Below, piece after piece: positions 17,175 through 25,312 of a DNA stretch of 64,000 nt. How positions within the stretch are numbered: the stretch's first letter is position 1; each line of letters starts with the position of its first letter. The stretch is taken from the NCBI RefSeq assembly GCF_018688095.1, contig NZ_CP061311.1, positions 804,861-868,860 on the forward strand, in the 5' to 3' direction. The notes under the pieces are model-generated. The model ran no database searches. It saw only the letters and a program-made list of their open reading frames with translations, and was not told where the DNA came from. The DNA comes from Polynucleobacter sp. AP-Titi-500A-B4. GTDB taxonomy: Bacteria > Pseudomonadota > Gammaproteobacteria > Burkholderiales > Burkholderiaceae. The position numbers were made by a program, and so were the translations under genes.

Positions 17175-17951
17175 ATGCTGATCGTACTTTCTCCCGCTAA
17201 ATCCCTAGATTACAAGACCCCTGTTAAGGTCAAGGCGCCTACCTTGCCTGAGTTTGTCTCGGAATCTGCCAAGCTCATTGCCGATCTCAAGAAATTAGCC
17301 CCTCAGGACGTTGCTAAGCTGATGGGTTTATCAGACCAACTGGCGACCTTGAATGTGGGGCGCTATCGGGATTGGTCCAAAAAGTTCACTCAAGAAAACA
17401 GCAAGCCAGCAATCTATGCATTCGATGGGGATGTTTACGATGGGTTTGATGTCAAAACCCTTAATACCAAGGCGGTTGACTTTGCCCAAGATCATGTGCG
17501 GATCTTGTCTGGTCTGTATGGTGCCTTAAGGCCTCTCGATTTAATGCAGGCCTATCGTTTGGAGATGGGCACATCACTGAAAAATGCCAGAGGAAAAGAT
17601 CTTTATGCATTTTGGGGTAGTAGGGTGACCGATTCTCTAAAAAAGGTTTTGGATAAACAAAAGAAGCCTGTTTTGCTGAACTTGGCTTCTGAGGAGTATT
17701 TCAAGGTCTTACAGCCCAAAGAATTAGGTTGCCAGGTCATTGCGCCAGTCTTTCAGGATGGTAAGGATGGGAAGTACAAAATTATTTCTTTTTACGCCAA
17801 GCGTGCTCGTGGCTTAATGGCGCGATATGTCGTGGAGAACCGTATTACCGATCCGGCAGATTTAAAAGGCTTTCATTTGGATGGTTACAAGTACTATGCT
17901 GCAGAATCAAAACCAGACAAACCTATTTTTAGACGGGCAGAGAAAAAATAA
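17175..17951 (+). CDS. yaaA: Peroxide stress protein YaaA
   Basis: A 258-residue DNA-binding protein of the YaaA/DUF328 family, which in E. coli limits free iron and protects DNA during peroxide stress. Marks are LIVLSPAKSLDYKTP at the N-terminus, YAFDGDVYDGFD, ILSGLYGALRPLDLMQAYRLEMG (shortened) and NLASEEYFK. Full family length. Its stop overlaps the ATG of the DUF2863 gene by 1 base (TAATG), so the two genes are translated together. Confidence 0.95.
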   Translation: MLIVLSPAKSLDYKTPVKVKAPTLPEFVSESAKLIADLKKLAPQDVAKLMGLSDQLATLNVGRYRDWSKKFTQENSKPAIYAFDGDVYDGFDVKTLNTKAVDFAQDHVRILSGLYGALRPLDLMQAYRLEMGTSLKNARGKDLYAFWGSRVTDSLKKVLDKQKKPVLLNLASEEYFKVLQPKELGCQVIAPVFQDGKDGKYKIISFYAKRARGLMARYVVENRITDPADLKGFHLDGYKYYAAESKPDKPIFRRAEKK

Positions 17952-19162
17952 TGGCCGTACATCGCACTAAACCCTCGCAACGCAGCTCACCGGAAGTTGA
18001 AAAATTGGTGGCCGATGCTATTTCTTTAGCTGCTTCCGGTAGTCAAGTTGAAGATCGCTTTTGGGAAGAGCGTTTGAATGTTCGCTTAATGCGTTTACTC
18101 AAAAGTCAAAATCAAAATGTGATTGATGCGGCGTTGGATCAAACCTTCCGAATTAATACCGTAGCATTCGAAGTATTGGCCGACATCGCTGAAACCCTTG
18201 CTGAATCTCTCAAGATGGAGCATGAAGGACAGAACTGGGATGTCGTGTTACTAGCGATGCCGATTGTTGCCCACACTCGTTATCAGATCCCATCTGGCCC
18301 CTTGCCATCGGGCATCATTGAGGCGACAGCGGGTGCACTGAACTCCTCTATTGCCGCGACTGAAACCCGATTGGCGATTATTCCGTGGCTCTACAGTATT
18401 GATCAGATGCCACATTCGCATTGCCAAACGCGCCTCTTAACCGAAGCATTGGCGACTGCTGCAATTTCAGGAAAAGACGTCAAGCTAGAGTTGCGCGACA
18501 TGTCTGAAACCATTGCAGTACTGGCTGATCCGCGTTTTATTATTGCTGCGTTGAGCGCCCCTAGTGGTACACCAATCTTTAAATGGCAAGAAGAATCGCC
18601 GGCACGACAAGAGCGGGGCGTGAGTTTAATTGGTTGGCAAAATGCCATGCAAGAGCCTATTGCATCGATGTTGCCCGGTTGTGAATTCGAACTTCTCTTG
18701 CCCGAGGCGTATTTCACGAACTGCCGTTTGGCTGATAAACATGTGCGCCCATTAAGTATTCGTGCTGCAGTGAACTTTCTAGAAAGTACGCTAGGCATTC
18801 TGCCAGCAGGCTTATCTTGCGTGGTTGGTGCCTTTGGCGAAGAGCAGGCCGATGAATACCGCATCTCTTTTAGCGCAAAAGGTAGTTCAGAAGTCATGTA
18901 TGGTGTGATCTGGCCTTTGTACGATCGTGAAAGTGTCGCAAGTGATGCACTGAATGATTTATCAGATGACGAGAGTCCGATTAAAAAGATTTGCGATGCC
19001 TTGCATGATGCGGGTGTAGAGGATGTCTTCCGTCATGCGATGCTGTTTGATCCAGAGCTCTGTGATGATTGTGGCGCACCGTTATTTCCGGATCGATCTG
19101 GTGAAGCAGTGCACGCAGAGATGCCAGAGGACACTCCAACCCAACAGCCCCTGTTTCATTAA
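17951..19162 (+). CDS. DUF2863 family protein
   Basis: A 403-residue cytoplasmic protein of the betaproteobacterial DUF2863 family; the N-terminal SPEVEKLVADAISLAASGSQ and EDRFWEERL are characteristic. The C-terminal end carries CDDCGAPLFPDRSGE, a CxxC that could bind metal. No enzymatic motif is recognised and no function is known. Translational coupling to yaaA (TAATG) hints at a joint role in peroxide or iron stress; this is context only. It is closed by a strong bidirectional terminator. Confidence 0.82.
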   Translation: MAVHRTKPSQRSSPEVEKLVADAISLAASGSQVEDRFWEERLNVRLMRLLKSQNQNVIDAALDQTFRINTVAFEVLADIAETLAESLKMEHEGQNWDVVLLAMPIVAHTRYQIPSGPLPSGIIEATAGALNSSIAATETRLAIIPWLYSIDQMPHSHCQTRLLTEALATAAISGKDVKLELRDMSETIAVLADPRFIIAALSAPSGTPIFKWQEESPARQERGVSLIGWQNAMQEPIASMLPGCEFELLLPEAYFTNCRLADKHVRPLSIRAAVNFLESTLGILPAGLSCVVGAFGEEQADEYRISFSAKGSSEVMYGVIWPLYDRESVASDALNDLSDDESPIKKICDALHDAGVEDVFRHAMLFDPELCDDCGAPLFPDRSGEAVHAEMPEDTPTQQPLFH

Positions 19163-19177
19163 TAAATGACAAGAAAT

Positions 19178-19206
19178 AAAAAAGCCGAGAATCTCTCGGC
19201 TTTTTT
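19178..19206. terminator. Bidirectional intrinsic terminator
   Basis: GCCGAGA and TCTCGGC form a 7-bp stem around ATC, extended on both sides by six A and six T bases. It separates two convergent genes (DUF2863 on plus, the MliC-like secreted protein on minus) and should stop transcription from both sides. Confidence 0.92.
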
Positions 19207-19224
19207 ATTGAGTATTGCTGAAAC

Positions 19225-19599
19225 TTAGTTTTGAATAAATGGCTCTGCGCCAGCAAATAGGTGAGGCAACTTACCAGCCTTCATTTCCGCTGTTTGGCAG
19301 AAATCCGCCAGGCGATTACCCGTCTTAATGTTGAACAGCATTGCTTTGTTACCAAGCACTACCAGGTCGTGACCAGTGTTGGTATTTTTGTAGCGCAAGC
19401 TACCAGGCAATGAAGTTTGACGATCCAAATCATACGTCTTCGCCTCCCAAGTTAAGCGAACTTTCTCGAGAGTGCCAGTTGTTTTGAACTGTTTGCTTTC
19501 ACTGCAAGTCCAAGTAAATACTTCCTCATTAGCGCTCGCATTTGCGGCGCCCAAAAGGGAAGCAACTGCAAGGCTAATAGTGAGAAGAGATTTATTCAT
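19225..19599 (-). CDS. Small secreted MliC-like protein
   Basis: A 124-residue protein with a signal peptide (MNKSLLTISLAVASLLGAANASA). The mature part has two cysteines (C32, C101) and the pattern TYDL...SLPGSLRY...VVLGNKAMLF, which resembles the MliC/PliC lysozyme-inhibitor fold (SGARY...KG.EA). The resemblance is moderate and the key residues of the inhibitor loop are not all obvious, so it may be only a distant relative. The ATG at 19599 was preferred over a TTG two codons upstream because it follows AGGAAA at normal spacing. Located just after mdh on the same strand with a 21-base gap. Confidence 0.62.
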   Translation of the reverse strand: MNKSLLTISLAVASLLGAANASANEEVFTWTCSESKQFKTTGTLEKVRLTWEAKTYDLDRQTSLPGSLRYKNTNTGHDLVVLGNKAMLFNIKTGNRLADFCQTAEMKAGKLPHLFAGAEPFIQN

Positions 19600-19620
19600 G
19601 TACAAGTTTTCCTAAATGGA

Positions 19621-20610
19621 TTAAGGGAGTAAGTGCTTAACGCCAGCTTGCTCTTCAAGCAATTCATTCAAAGTATGTGTCATGCGCTCACGTGAGAACT
19701 CATCGATCTCTAAGCCTTCGATCATTTTGTACTCACCGTTTTCACATGTTACAGGGAAGCCATAAATCACTTCTGCTGGAATGCCGTATTCCCCTTTAGA
19801 AGGAATGCCCATGGTGACCCATTTGCCATTGGTTCCAAGAACCCAATCATGTACGTGGTCGATTGCTGCATTCGCTGCAGAAGCAGCAGAGGACAAACCA
19901 CGCGCATCGATGATTGCTGCACCACGCTTACCAACGGTAGGAATGAAGACATCCTTGTTCCATGCGGCATCATTGATGGAGTCTTTAACAGACTTGCCGT
20001 CAACAGTAGCAAAACGATAGTCAGGGTACATTGTTGGGCTGTGGTTGCCCCAAACAACTAACTTCTCAATGCCAGCAACAGGTTTATTCAACTTCGTAGC
20101 CAATTGTGAGAGCGCACGGTTGTGGTCAAGACGTAACATCGCGGTAAAGTTTTTCGCAGGAATATCTGGAGCAGATTTCATGGCGATGTAAGCGTTGGTG
20201 TTTGCTGGGTTACCAACAACTAGGACTTTGACAGTCTTTTTCGCAACGGCATTTAATGCTTTACCTTGAGCGGTGAAGATTTGGGCATTAGCGGAGAGCA
20301 AATCTTTGCGTTCCATGCCAGGACCGCGTGGACGTGCGCCAACCAAGAGGGCAACATCGATATCTTTAAATGCGGTCAATGGATCAGAGTGAGCTGTAAC
20401 GCCAGCCAATAATGGGAATGCGCAGTCCTCTAACTCCATGATCACGCCGGCAAGGGCTTTTTGAGCTTTTTCGTCTGGAATTTCAAGCAATTGCAGAATC
20501 ACGGGCTGATCCTTGCCCAAAAGGTCGCCATTGGCGATGCGGAATAGAAGGGAATAACCGATTTGACCGGCTGCACCGGTTACGGCGACACGCATTGGGG
20601 CTTTTGCCAT
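19621..20610 (-). CDS. mdh: Malate dehydrogenase (NAD)
   Basis: A 329-residue TCA-cycle enzyme of the cytosolic-type MDH family usual in betaproteobacteria. Marks: VAVTGAAGQIGYSLLFRIA at the NAD site, LVGARPRGPGMERKDLL in the mobile loop with substrate-binding arginines, VVGNPANTNAYIA and the catalytic-histidine region VVWGNHSPTMYPD. It diverges from the GntR regulator. Its promoter (TTGACA, 18 bases, TACACT) lies at 20675-20704 and has the GntR palindrome just upstream, suggesting that the regulator controls it. Confidence 0.97.
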   Translation of the reverse strand: MAKAPMRVAVTGAAGQIGYSLLFRIANGDLLGKDQPVILQLLEIPDEKAQKALAGVIMELEDCAFPLLAGVTAHSDPLTAFKDIDVALLVGARPRGPGMERKDLLSANAQIFTAQGKALNAVAKKTVKVLVVGNPANTNAYIAMKSAPDIPAKNFTAMLRLDHNRALSQLATKLNKPVAGIEKLVVWGNHSPTMYPDYRFATVDGKSVKDSINDAAWNKDVFIPTVGKRGAAIIDARGLSSAASAANAAIDHVHDWVLGTNGKWVTMGIPSKGEYGIPAEVIYGFPVTCENGEYKMIEGLEIDEFSRERMTHTLNELLEEQAGVKHLLP

Positions 20611-20674
20611 TACTAATAACTCCAGAGGAAGGTTAAGAGGGTTGATTAATGAAAACTTTTCTATTATCCATTCA

Positions 20675-20704
20675 AGTGTAGGGACTTTAGCTTTACACTG
20701 TCAA
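20675..20704 (-). promoter_or_regulatory. Sigma-70 promoter of mdh
   Basis: Read on the minus strand, a perfect -35 TTGACA (20699-20704) is followed after 18 bases by TACACT (20675-20680), four of six matches to the -10 consensus. It is about 65 bases upstream of the mdh start. The palindrome at 20709-20722 abuts the upstream side of the -35. Confidence 0.65.
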
Positions 20705-20720
20705 TGCTGTCTTATATAAG
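20692..20720 (+). promoter_or_regulatory. Sigma-70 promoter of the GntR regulator gene
   Basis: TTTACA (20692-20697), a 17-base spacer and TATAAG (20715-20720) form a good plus-strand promoter about 48 bases before the TTG start. It overlaps the divergent mdh promoter, and its -10 lies inside the 14-bp palindrome, which would allow autorepression. Confidence 0.6.
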
Positions 20721-20722
20721 AC
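20709..20722. promoter_or_regulatory. Probable operator of the GntR regulator
   Basis: GTCTTAT and ATAAGAC form a perfect 14-bp palindrome with no spacer. GntR proteins of the HutC type bind short palindromes with GT...AC ends, which this has. It covers the -10 of the regulator gene and lies 4 bases from the mdh -35. I found no second copy upstream of sdhC or gltA by eye. Confidence 0.6.
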
Positions 20723-20768
20723 TAGAATTACACTGAATTTTATCCAATTGCATTCCCGTGGAGTTAAT

Positions 20769-21506
20769 TTGTCAGAAGTAAATTTGCCTATTGCCTCATT
20801 TAGCCCTCTGTATGAACAGATTAAGGCGATGATTTTGGCAAGCCTACAGGCCTCTGAGTGGCTTCCAGGCGCCGCTATTCCCAGTGAAATGGAGCTTGCG
20901 GCCCGTTATGCCGTAAGCCAAGGCACGGTTCGCAAGGCAATTGATGAACTTGCAGCTCAAAATCTCCTAGTCAGAAGGCAGGGTAAAGGCACTTTTGTTG
21001 CGACTCACCAAGAAGATGATTGGCAGTACCGCTTTCTTCGACTCGCCCCTGATTCTGGTGAAAAATTCCACCTTATCAACCGTTTCTTGGTTTGCCAAAA
21101 GACCAAGGCAAGCACCTACGTTGCTAACTTGCTGAAATTAAAGGCAGGTGACCCCGTTATCTATATTGACCGTGTTCAGAGCTTTGCTGGGCAACCCATT
21201 GTTTTTGAAGAGATTTGGCTTCCTGGTACGCGTTTTAAGGGTCTCGATCTAGAGACTCTAAATGACTGGCATGGTCCAGTCTACGCCTTATATGAGAGCC
21301 AGTACGCCACCCACATGGTGCGTGCAGAGGAAAAAATCAAAGCAGTAGCTGCTGATGAAGTATTGGCCAACCACCTCCAATTGACAGTAGGCGCACCTTT
21401 GCTCTCAGTAGAGCGGGTGGCCTTTACCTACGGGAATAAACCAGTAGAAATTCGGCATGCTAGATACGACACTTCTGAGCAGCATTATGAAAACAAATTG
21501 AACTGA
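20769..21506 (+). CDS. GntR family regulator, HutC/UTRA subfamily, probable TCA-cycle regulator
   Basis: A 245-residue regulator. The N-terminal winged helix (about residues 8-75) includes SEMELAARYAVSQGTVRKAIDEL, shortened; the C-terminal UTRA ligand domain covers about 95-240, with YIDRVQSFAGQPIVFEEIWLP-like text. The TTG at 20769 was chosen as start because GGAG lies 5 bases before it; a TTG seven codons upstream lacks such a site. It sits between divergent mdh and sdhCDABE-gltA, so control of TCA genes by a metabolite is likely. The ligand is unknown. Confidence 0.88.
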   Translation: MSEVNLPIASFSPLYEQIKAMILASLQASEWLPGAAIPSEMELAARYAVSQGTVRKAIDELAAQNLLVRRQGKGTFVATHQEDDWQYRFLRLAPDSGEKFHLINRFLVCQKTKASTYVANLLKLKAGDPVIYIDRVQSFAGQPIVFEEIWLPGTRFKGLDLETLNDWHGPVYALYESQYATHMVRAEEKIKAVAADEVLANHLQLTVGAPLLSVERVAFTYGNKPVEIRHARYDTSEQHYENKLN

Positions 21507-21533
21507 TGAAATTGACTGAACTTATCCGTAAAA

Positions 21534-21569
21534 CCCCTTTATAACCCCTATAAACCCTTAAAAACCCCC
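21534..21569 (-). other. Four G-tract motif (putative G-quadruplex) upstream of sdhC
   Basis: On the plus strand four C-runs (CCCC, CCCC, CCC, CCCCC) occur at 10-11 base intervals within AT-rich spacers. Read on the minus strand this gives G5-N7-G3-N6-G4-N7-G4, which fits the common G3+N1-7 quadruplex rule. It ends 81 bases upstream of the sdhC start and lies over the region where a -35 for the TAGAAT at 21590-21595 would be. Confidence 0.5.
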
Positions 21570-21650
21570 ACTAGCCTCAAGGTTTCCAATAGAATATGTT
21601 GCGACACAACAAAATCAAACTGAACCTCCACCCAAAGATAGAGATTACCC

Positions 21651-22070
21651 ATGGTTGAAGCACAGCAAAATGTAAAAAAAGATAGACCGGTTTACCGCAA
21701 CATTGGTCTAGCCCAGTTGATTAAGTACCGCCTTCCTTGGGCTGGAAAAGTTTCAATTCTTCACCGCATCAGTGGGGCGGTTTTGTTCCTCTTACTGCCA
21801 TTTATCTTGTATCTCTTCGATCAGAGCCTTGCCTCTGAGATGAGCTATCAAAAATTCCAAGCATTCACTAGCAATGTCTTGGTAAAAATAATCTGCCTTG
21901 GTTTGATCTGGTCTTTCTTGCACCACTTTTGTGCTGGTATCCGTTATCTCCTGCTTGATCTAGAAATCGGCGTAGAGAAGTCCGAGTCCAATCGTTCAGC
22001 CATCATCGTATTAGTAGTTGGCATCGCACTGACTGCAGTAGTCGGTCTTAAATTATTTGGCTTGTACTAA
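21651..22070 (+). CDS. sdhC: Succinate dehydrogenase cytochrome b556 subunit
   Basis: A 139-residue membrane anchor of complex II with three hydrophobic helices. LHRISGAVLFLLLPFIL holds the conserved Ser/Arg quinone-site region, and SFLHHFCAGIRYLLLD contains the heme-ligand histidine region. It starts the sdhCDABE operon, 24 bases before sdhD. The preceding 144 bases hold a C-tract repeat and a possible -10 (TAGAAT), so the operon promoter is probably there. Confidence 0.95.
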   Translation: MVEAQQNVKKDRPVYRNIGLAQLIKYRLPWAGKVSILHRISGAVLFLLLPFILYLFDQSLASEMSYQKFQAFTSNVLVKIICLGLIWSFLHHFCAGIRYLLLDLEIGVEKSESNRSAIIVLVVGIALTAVVGLKLFGLY

Positions 22071-22094
22071 GCGCACATCACTGAAGGAAATTTC

Positions 22095-22460
22095 ATGCCT
22101 ATTTATCAAATCGGACCAAAGCGCTTAGTAGTAGGTGCTCATTACGGTCTTAAAGAGTGGATCATTCAACGCGTTACTGCAATTGTGATGGTGGTCTTTA
22201 CGATCGTCTTGTTGGTTGACTATTGCATTGCCGGCAGCGCTACTTACGAAGGTTGGGCTGGTCTCTTTAGTAACCAGTTCATGAAGTTGCTGACTTTCTT
22301 GGCTTTCTTTAGCTTGTTCTACCACGCTTGGATTGGCGTGCGTGACATCTGGATGGATTACATCAAGCCAGTCAGTATTCGTCTAACACTACAAGTGTTA
22401 ACCGTTTTGTATCTCGTAGCCTGTGCGGCTTATGCCGTTCAAATTTTGTGGAAAGTGTAA
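22095..22460 (+). CDS. sdhD: Succinate dehydrogenase hydrophobic membrane anchor subunit
   Basis: A 121-residue three-helix protein that with SdhC forms the heme b and ubiquinone site. Marks: VGAHYGLKEWIIQRVTAIVM near the N-terminus, FFSLFYHAWIGVRDIWMDYI in the middle with the conserved His and Asp of the quinone region. Normal length. It is followed by sdhA after 4 bases. Confidence 0.94.
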   Translation: MPIYQIGPKRLVVGAHYGLKEWIIQRVTAIVMVVFTIVLLVDYCIAGSATYEGWAGLFSNQFMKLLTFLAFFSLFYHAWIGVRDIWMDYIKPVSIRLTLQVLTVLYLVACAAYAVQILWKV

Positions 22461-22464
22461 TTCG

Positions 22465-24243
22465 ATGACTGCGATTCAAAAATCATTGCCACGCCGCCGT
22501 TTTGATGCGGTGATTGTTGGTGCGGGTGGTTCAGGTATGCGTGCTTCACTGCAGTTAGCTGAGGCTGGCTTGAACGTTGCCGTATTAACAAAGGTATTTC
22601 CAACACGTTCACATACAGTTGCTGCGCAAGGTGGTATCGGTGCTTCATTGGGCAATATGAGTGAAGATAATTGGCACTATCACTTTTATGACACCATCAA
22701 AGGATCTGACTGGTTAGGCGACCAAGACGTGATCGAATTCATGTGTCGCGAAGCTCCAAAAGTTGTTTATGAGTTAGAGCATTTCGGTATGCCGTTTGAC
22801 CGTAACCCAGATGGCACGATTTATCAGCGTCCATTCGGCGGCCACACTGCAAACTATGGCGAGAAGCCAGTACAACGCGCTTGTGCTGCAGCAGACCGTA
22901 CTGGCCACGCGATGTTGCATACCTTGTATCAGCGTAACGTGCGCGCCAAAACCAATTTCTTTGTTGAGTGGTTAGCACTCGATTTAATCCGTGATGATGA
23001 GGGTGATGTTGTTGGTGTGACTGCTCTCGAAATGGAAACCGGTCAGGTGTATATCTTGGAAGCCAAGATTGTGATGATGGCTACCGGTGGTGCAGGTCGT
23101 ATTTGGGATGCATCCACTAACGCATTTATTAATACTGGTGACGGTATGGGCCTTGCAGCTCGTGCAGGCATTCCATTAGAAGACATGGAGTTCTGGCAGT
23201 TCCACCCAACTGGCGTGGCTGGTGCTGGTGTCTTATTGACAGAAGGTTGCCGCGGTGAAGGCGGTATCTTGCGTAATAAAGATGGCGAGCGTTTCATGGA
23301 GCGTTATGCACCAACCTTAAAAGATTTGGCCCCACGCGATTTCGTCTCTCGCTCAATGGACCAAGAGATTAAAGAAGGGCGCGGGTGCGGTCCTAATGGT
23401 GACTATGTGGTGCTCGATCTGACACACATTGGTGCTGAAACCATCATGAAGCGTTTGCCTTCTGTGTATGAAATTGGTATTAACTTTGCAAACGTTGACG
23501 TGACCAAAGAGCCAATTCCAGTTGTGCCAACAATCCACTATCAGATGGGCGGCATTCCAACCAATATCAATGGTCAAGTGGTTGTCCCAGGCAACGGTAA
23601 GCCCAATGAAATCGTCAATGGCTTATATGCCATTGGTGAGTGCTCATGTGTATCTGTGCACGGTGCAAACCGCTTAGGTACAAACTCCTTGCTCGACCTC
23701 TTGGTGTTTGGTCGTGCTGCAGGTAATCATATTGTTGGCTTGAATCTCAAGAATCGCGAATTCAAACCATTGCCAAAGAATGCTGGTCAGCAAACCTTGG
23801 AGCGTATTGCGAAGTTGGATAACTCGACTTCTGGCGAATACGCACAAGACGTTGCAAACGATATCCGTAAGTGCATGCAGAAATACGCTGGCGTGTTCCG
23901 TAATCAAGAGTTGATGGATGAAGGTGTTCGTCAAATGGCGAAGTTGACTGAGCGTGCGAAGAACTTGTGGGTTAAAGATAAGTCAGAGATTTTCAATACT
24001 GCCCGTATTGAAGCTTTGGAAGTGGCTAACTTAGTTGAGACTGCAAATGCAACGATGATTTCTGCGGCAGCTCGTAAAGAAAGTCGTGGTGCTCACTCAC
24101 ACGATGATCACCCACATCGTGATGATGACAACTGGATGAAACACACTCTTTGGTATAGCGAAGGCAATCGTTTGGACTACAAACCAGTTCAACTGAAACC
24201 ATTGACTGTTGATTCAGTTCCTCCAAAAGAACGTACTTTCTAA
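22465..24243 (+). CDS. sdhA: Succinate dehydrogenase flavoprotein subunit
   Basis: A 592-residue FAD protein that oxidises succinate to fumarate. The Rossmann motif AVIVGAGGSGMR starts near residue 15, the covalent-flavin histidine is H50 in TRSHTVAAQGG, and the active site includes FHPTGVAGAGVLLTEGCRGEGG, here shortened, and GANRLGTNSLLDLLVFGR. The C-terminus has the His/Asp-rich SHDDHPHRDDDNW typical of proteobacterial SdhA. The ATG at 22465 is 4 bases after the sdhD stop and gives the family length. Confidence 0.97.
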   Translation: MTAIQKSLPRRRFDAVIVGAGGSGMRASLQLAEAGLNVAVLTKVFPTRSHTVAAQGGIGASLGNMSEDNWHYHFYDTIKGSDWLGDQDVIEFMCREAPKVVYELEHFGMPFDRNPDGTIYQRPFGGHTANYGEKPVQRACAAADRTGHAMLHTLYQRNVRAKTNFFVEWLALDLIRDDEGDVVGVTALEMETGQVYILEAKIVMMATGGAGRIWDASTNAFINTGDGMGLAARAGIPLEDMEFWQFHPTGVAGAGVLLTEGCRGEGGILRNKDGERFMERYAPTLKDLAPRDFVSRSMDQEIKEGRGCGPNGDYVVLDLTHIGAETIMKRLPSVYEIGINFANVDVTKEPIPVVPTIHYQMGGIPTNINGQVVVPGNGKPNEIVNGLYAIGECSCVSVHGANRLGTNSLLDLLVFGRAAGNHIVGLNLKNREFKPLPKNAGQQTLERIAKLDNSTSGEYAQDVANDIRKCMQKYAGVFRNQELMDEGVRQMAKLTERAKNLWVKDKSEIFNTARIEALEVANLVETANATMISAAARKESRGAHSHDDHPHRDDDNWMKHTLWYSEGNRLDYKPVQLKPLTVDSVPPKERTF

Positions 24244-24259
24244 GCAAGAGAGATAGAGA

Positions 24260-24964
24260 ATGAGTGATATCCGTATATTTGAAATTTACCGCTACGATCC
24301 AGACGTCGATGCAGCTCCACGCATGCAGCGCTATGAATTAGAGCTTACTGGCGAGCGTATGTTGTTAGATGCGTTGATTTCTTTGAAGAAACAAGACGAA
24401 ACGATTTCTTATCGTCGTTCATGCCGTGAAGGTGTCTGCGGTTCAGATGCGATGAACATCAATGGTAAAAATGGCTTGGCTTGCTTGACCAATATGTTGA
24501 CATTGCCTAAGGTCATCACATTGCGCCCGCTACCTGGCTTGCCAGTCGTGCGTGATTTGATCGTTGACATGACTTTGTTCTTCAAACAATACCTGTCTAT
24601 CAAGCCTTACTTGGTGAATGACAATCCACCTCCAGAAAAAGAGCGACTCCAGAGTCCTGAAGAGCGTGAAGAGTTAAATGGCTTGTATGAGTGCATCTTG
24701 TGCGCATCTTGCTCAACTTCATGCCCATCATTCTGGTGGAACCCTGATAAGTTTGTTGGCCCAGCCGGTTTATTGCAGGCCTATCGTTTTATTGCTGATA
24801 GCCGCGACGAAGAAACCAATCAACGCTTGGACAACTTAGAAGATCCGTATCGTTTGTTCCGTTGCCATACCATCATGAATTGCGTGGATGTATGTCCTAA
24901 GCATTTGAACCCAACGAAGGCGATTGGCAAGATCAAGGAGCTGATGGTTCGTAGGGCAGTATGA
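24260..24964 (+). CDS. sdhB: Succinate dehydrogenase iron-sulfur subunit
   Basis: A 234-residue electron-transfer subunit. The [2Fe-2S] site uses C55, C60, D63 and C75, with the aspartate ligand known from E. coli; the [4Fe-4S] site is CILCASCSTSCPSFWW, and the [3Fe-4S] region is CHTIMNCVDVCPK. The numbering agrees closely with the E. coli protein. The stop codon overlaps the start of sdhE by 4 bases (ATGA). Confidence 0.97.
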   Translation: MSDIRIFEIYRYDPDVDAAPRMQRYELELTGERMLLDALISLKKQDETISYRRSCREGVCGSDAMNINGKNGLACLTNMLTLPKVITLRPLPGLPVVRDLIVDMTLFFKQYLSIKPYLVNDNPPPEKERLQSPEEREELNGLYECILCASCSTSCPSFWWNPDKFVGPAGLLQAYRFIADSRDEETNQRLDNLEDPYRLFRCHTIMNCVDVCPKHLNPTKAIGKIKELMVRRAV

Positions 24965-25230
24965 CCCTCGGTAACGCAGAGTTATATCGTTTAAAGAGTG
25001 ATGCCCGCAGGGGCTTACTGGAGAACGATTTGATTCTGCAACGTTTTTTTGAGCGTTATGGCGCTCAGTTAAGCGCAGAAGAAGGAAAAGTATTAAGTCA
25101 GTTATTGGCCTTAGATGACAATGACCTGATGGATTTGTTGATTGGCCGCAAGGAATCTGTGGCAGGGCAGGAGAAGGAGATGCAGTCTGACTCCTTTAAA
25201 ACAGTTTTACAAAAGCTGAGAGAGAAGTAA
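24961..25230 (+). CDS. sdhE: Succinate dehydrogenase assembly factor 2 (FAD assembly factor)
   Basis: An 89-residue protein of the SdhE/Sdh5/YgfY family that promotes covalent FAD attachment to SdhA. The conserved RRGLLENDLIL (RGxxE motif) is near the N-terminus, followed by FFERYG. It overlaps sdhB by 4 bases, so subunits and assembly factor are made from one message. It is 82 bases upstream of gltA. Confidence 0.94.
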   Translation: MTLGNAELYRLKSDARRGLLENDLILQRFFERYGAQLSAEEGKVLSQLLALDDNDLMDLLIGRKESVAGQEKEMQSDSFKTVLQKLREK

Positions 25231-25312
25231 TTCAGCCTTTTGGTGCATTAGTAGCGCAGGTATGTGATCGAATAGCGTTGTAATCATAATTTTGAATGAC
25301 TAAGGATTAGAA

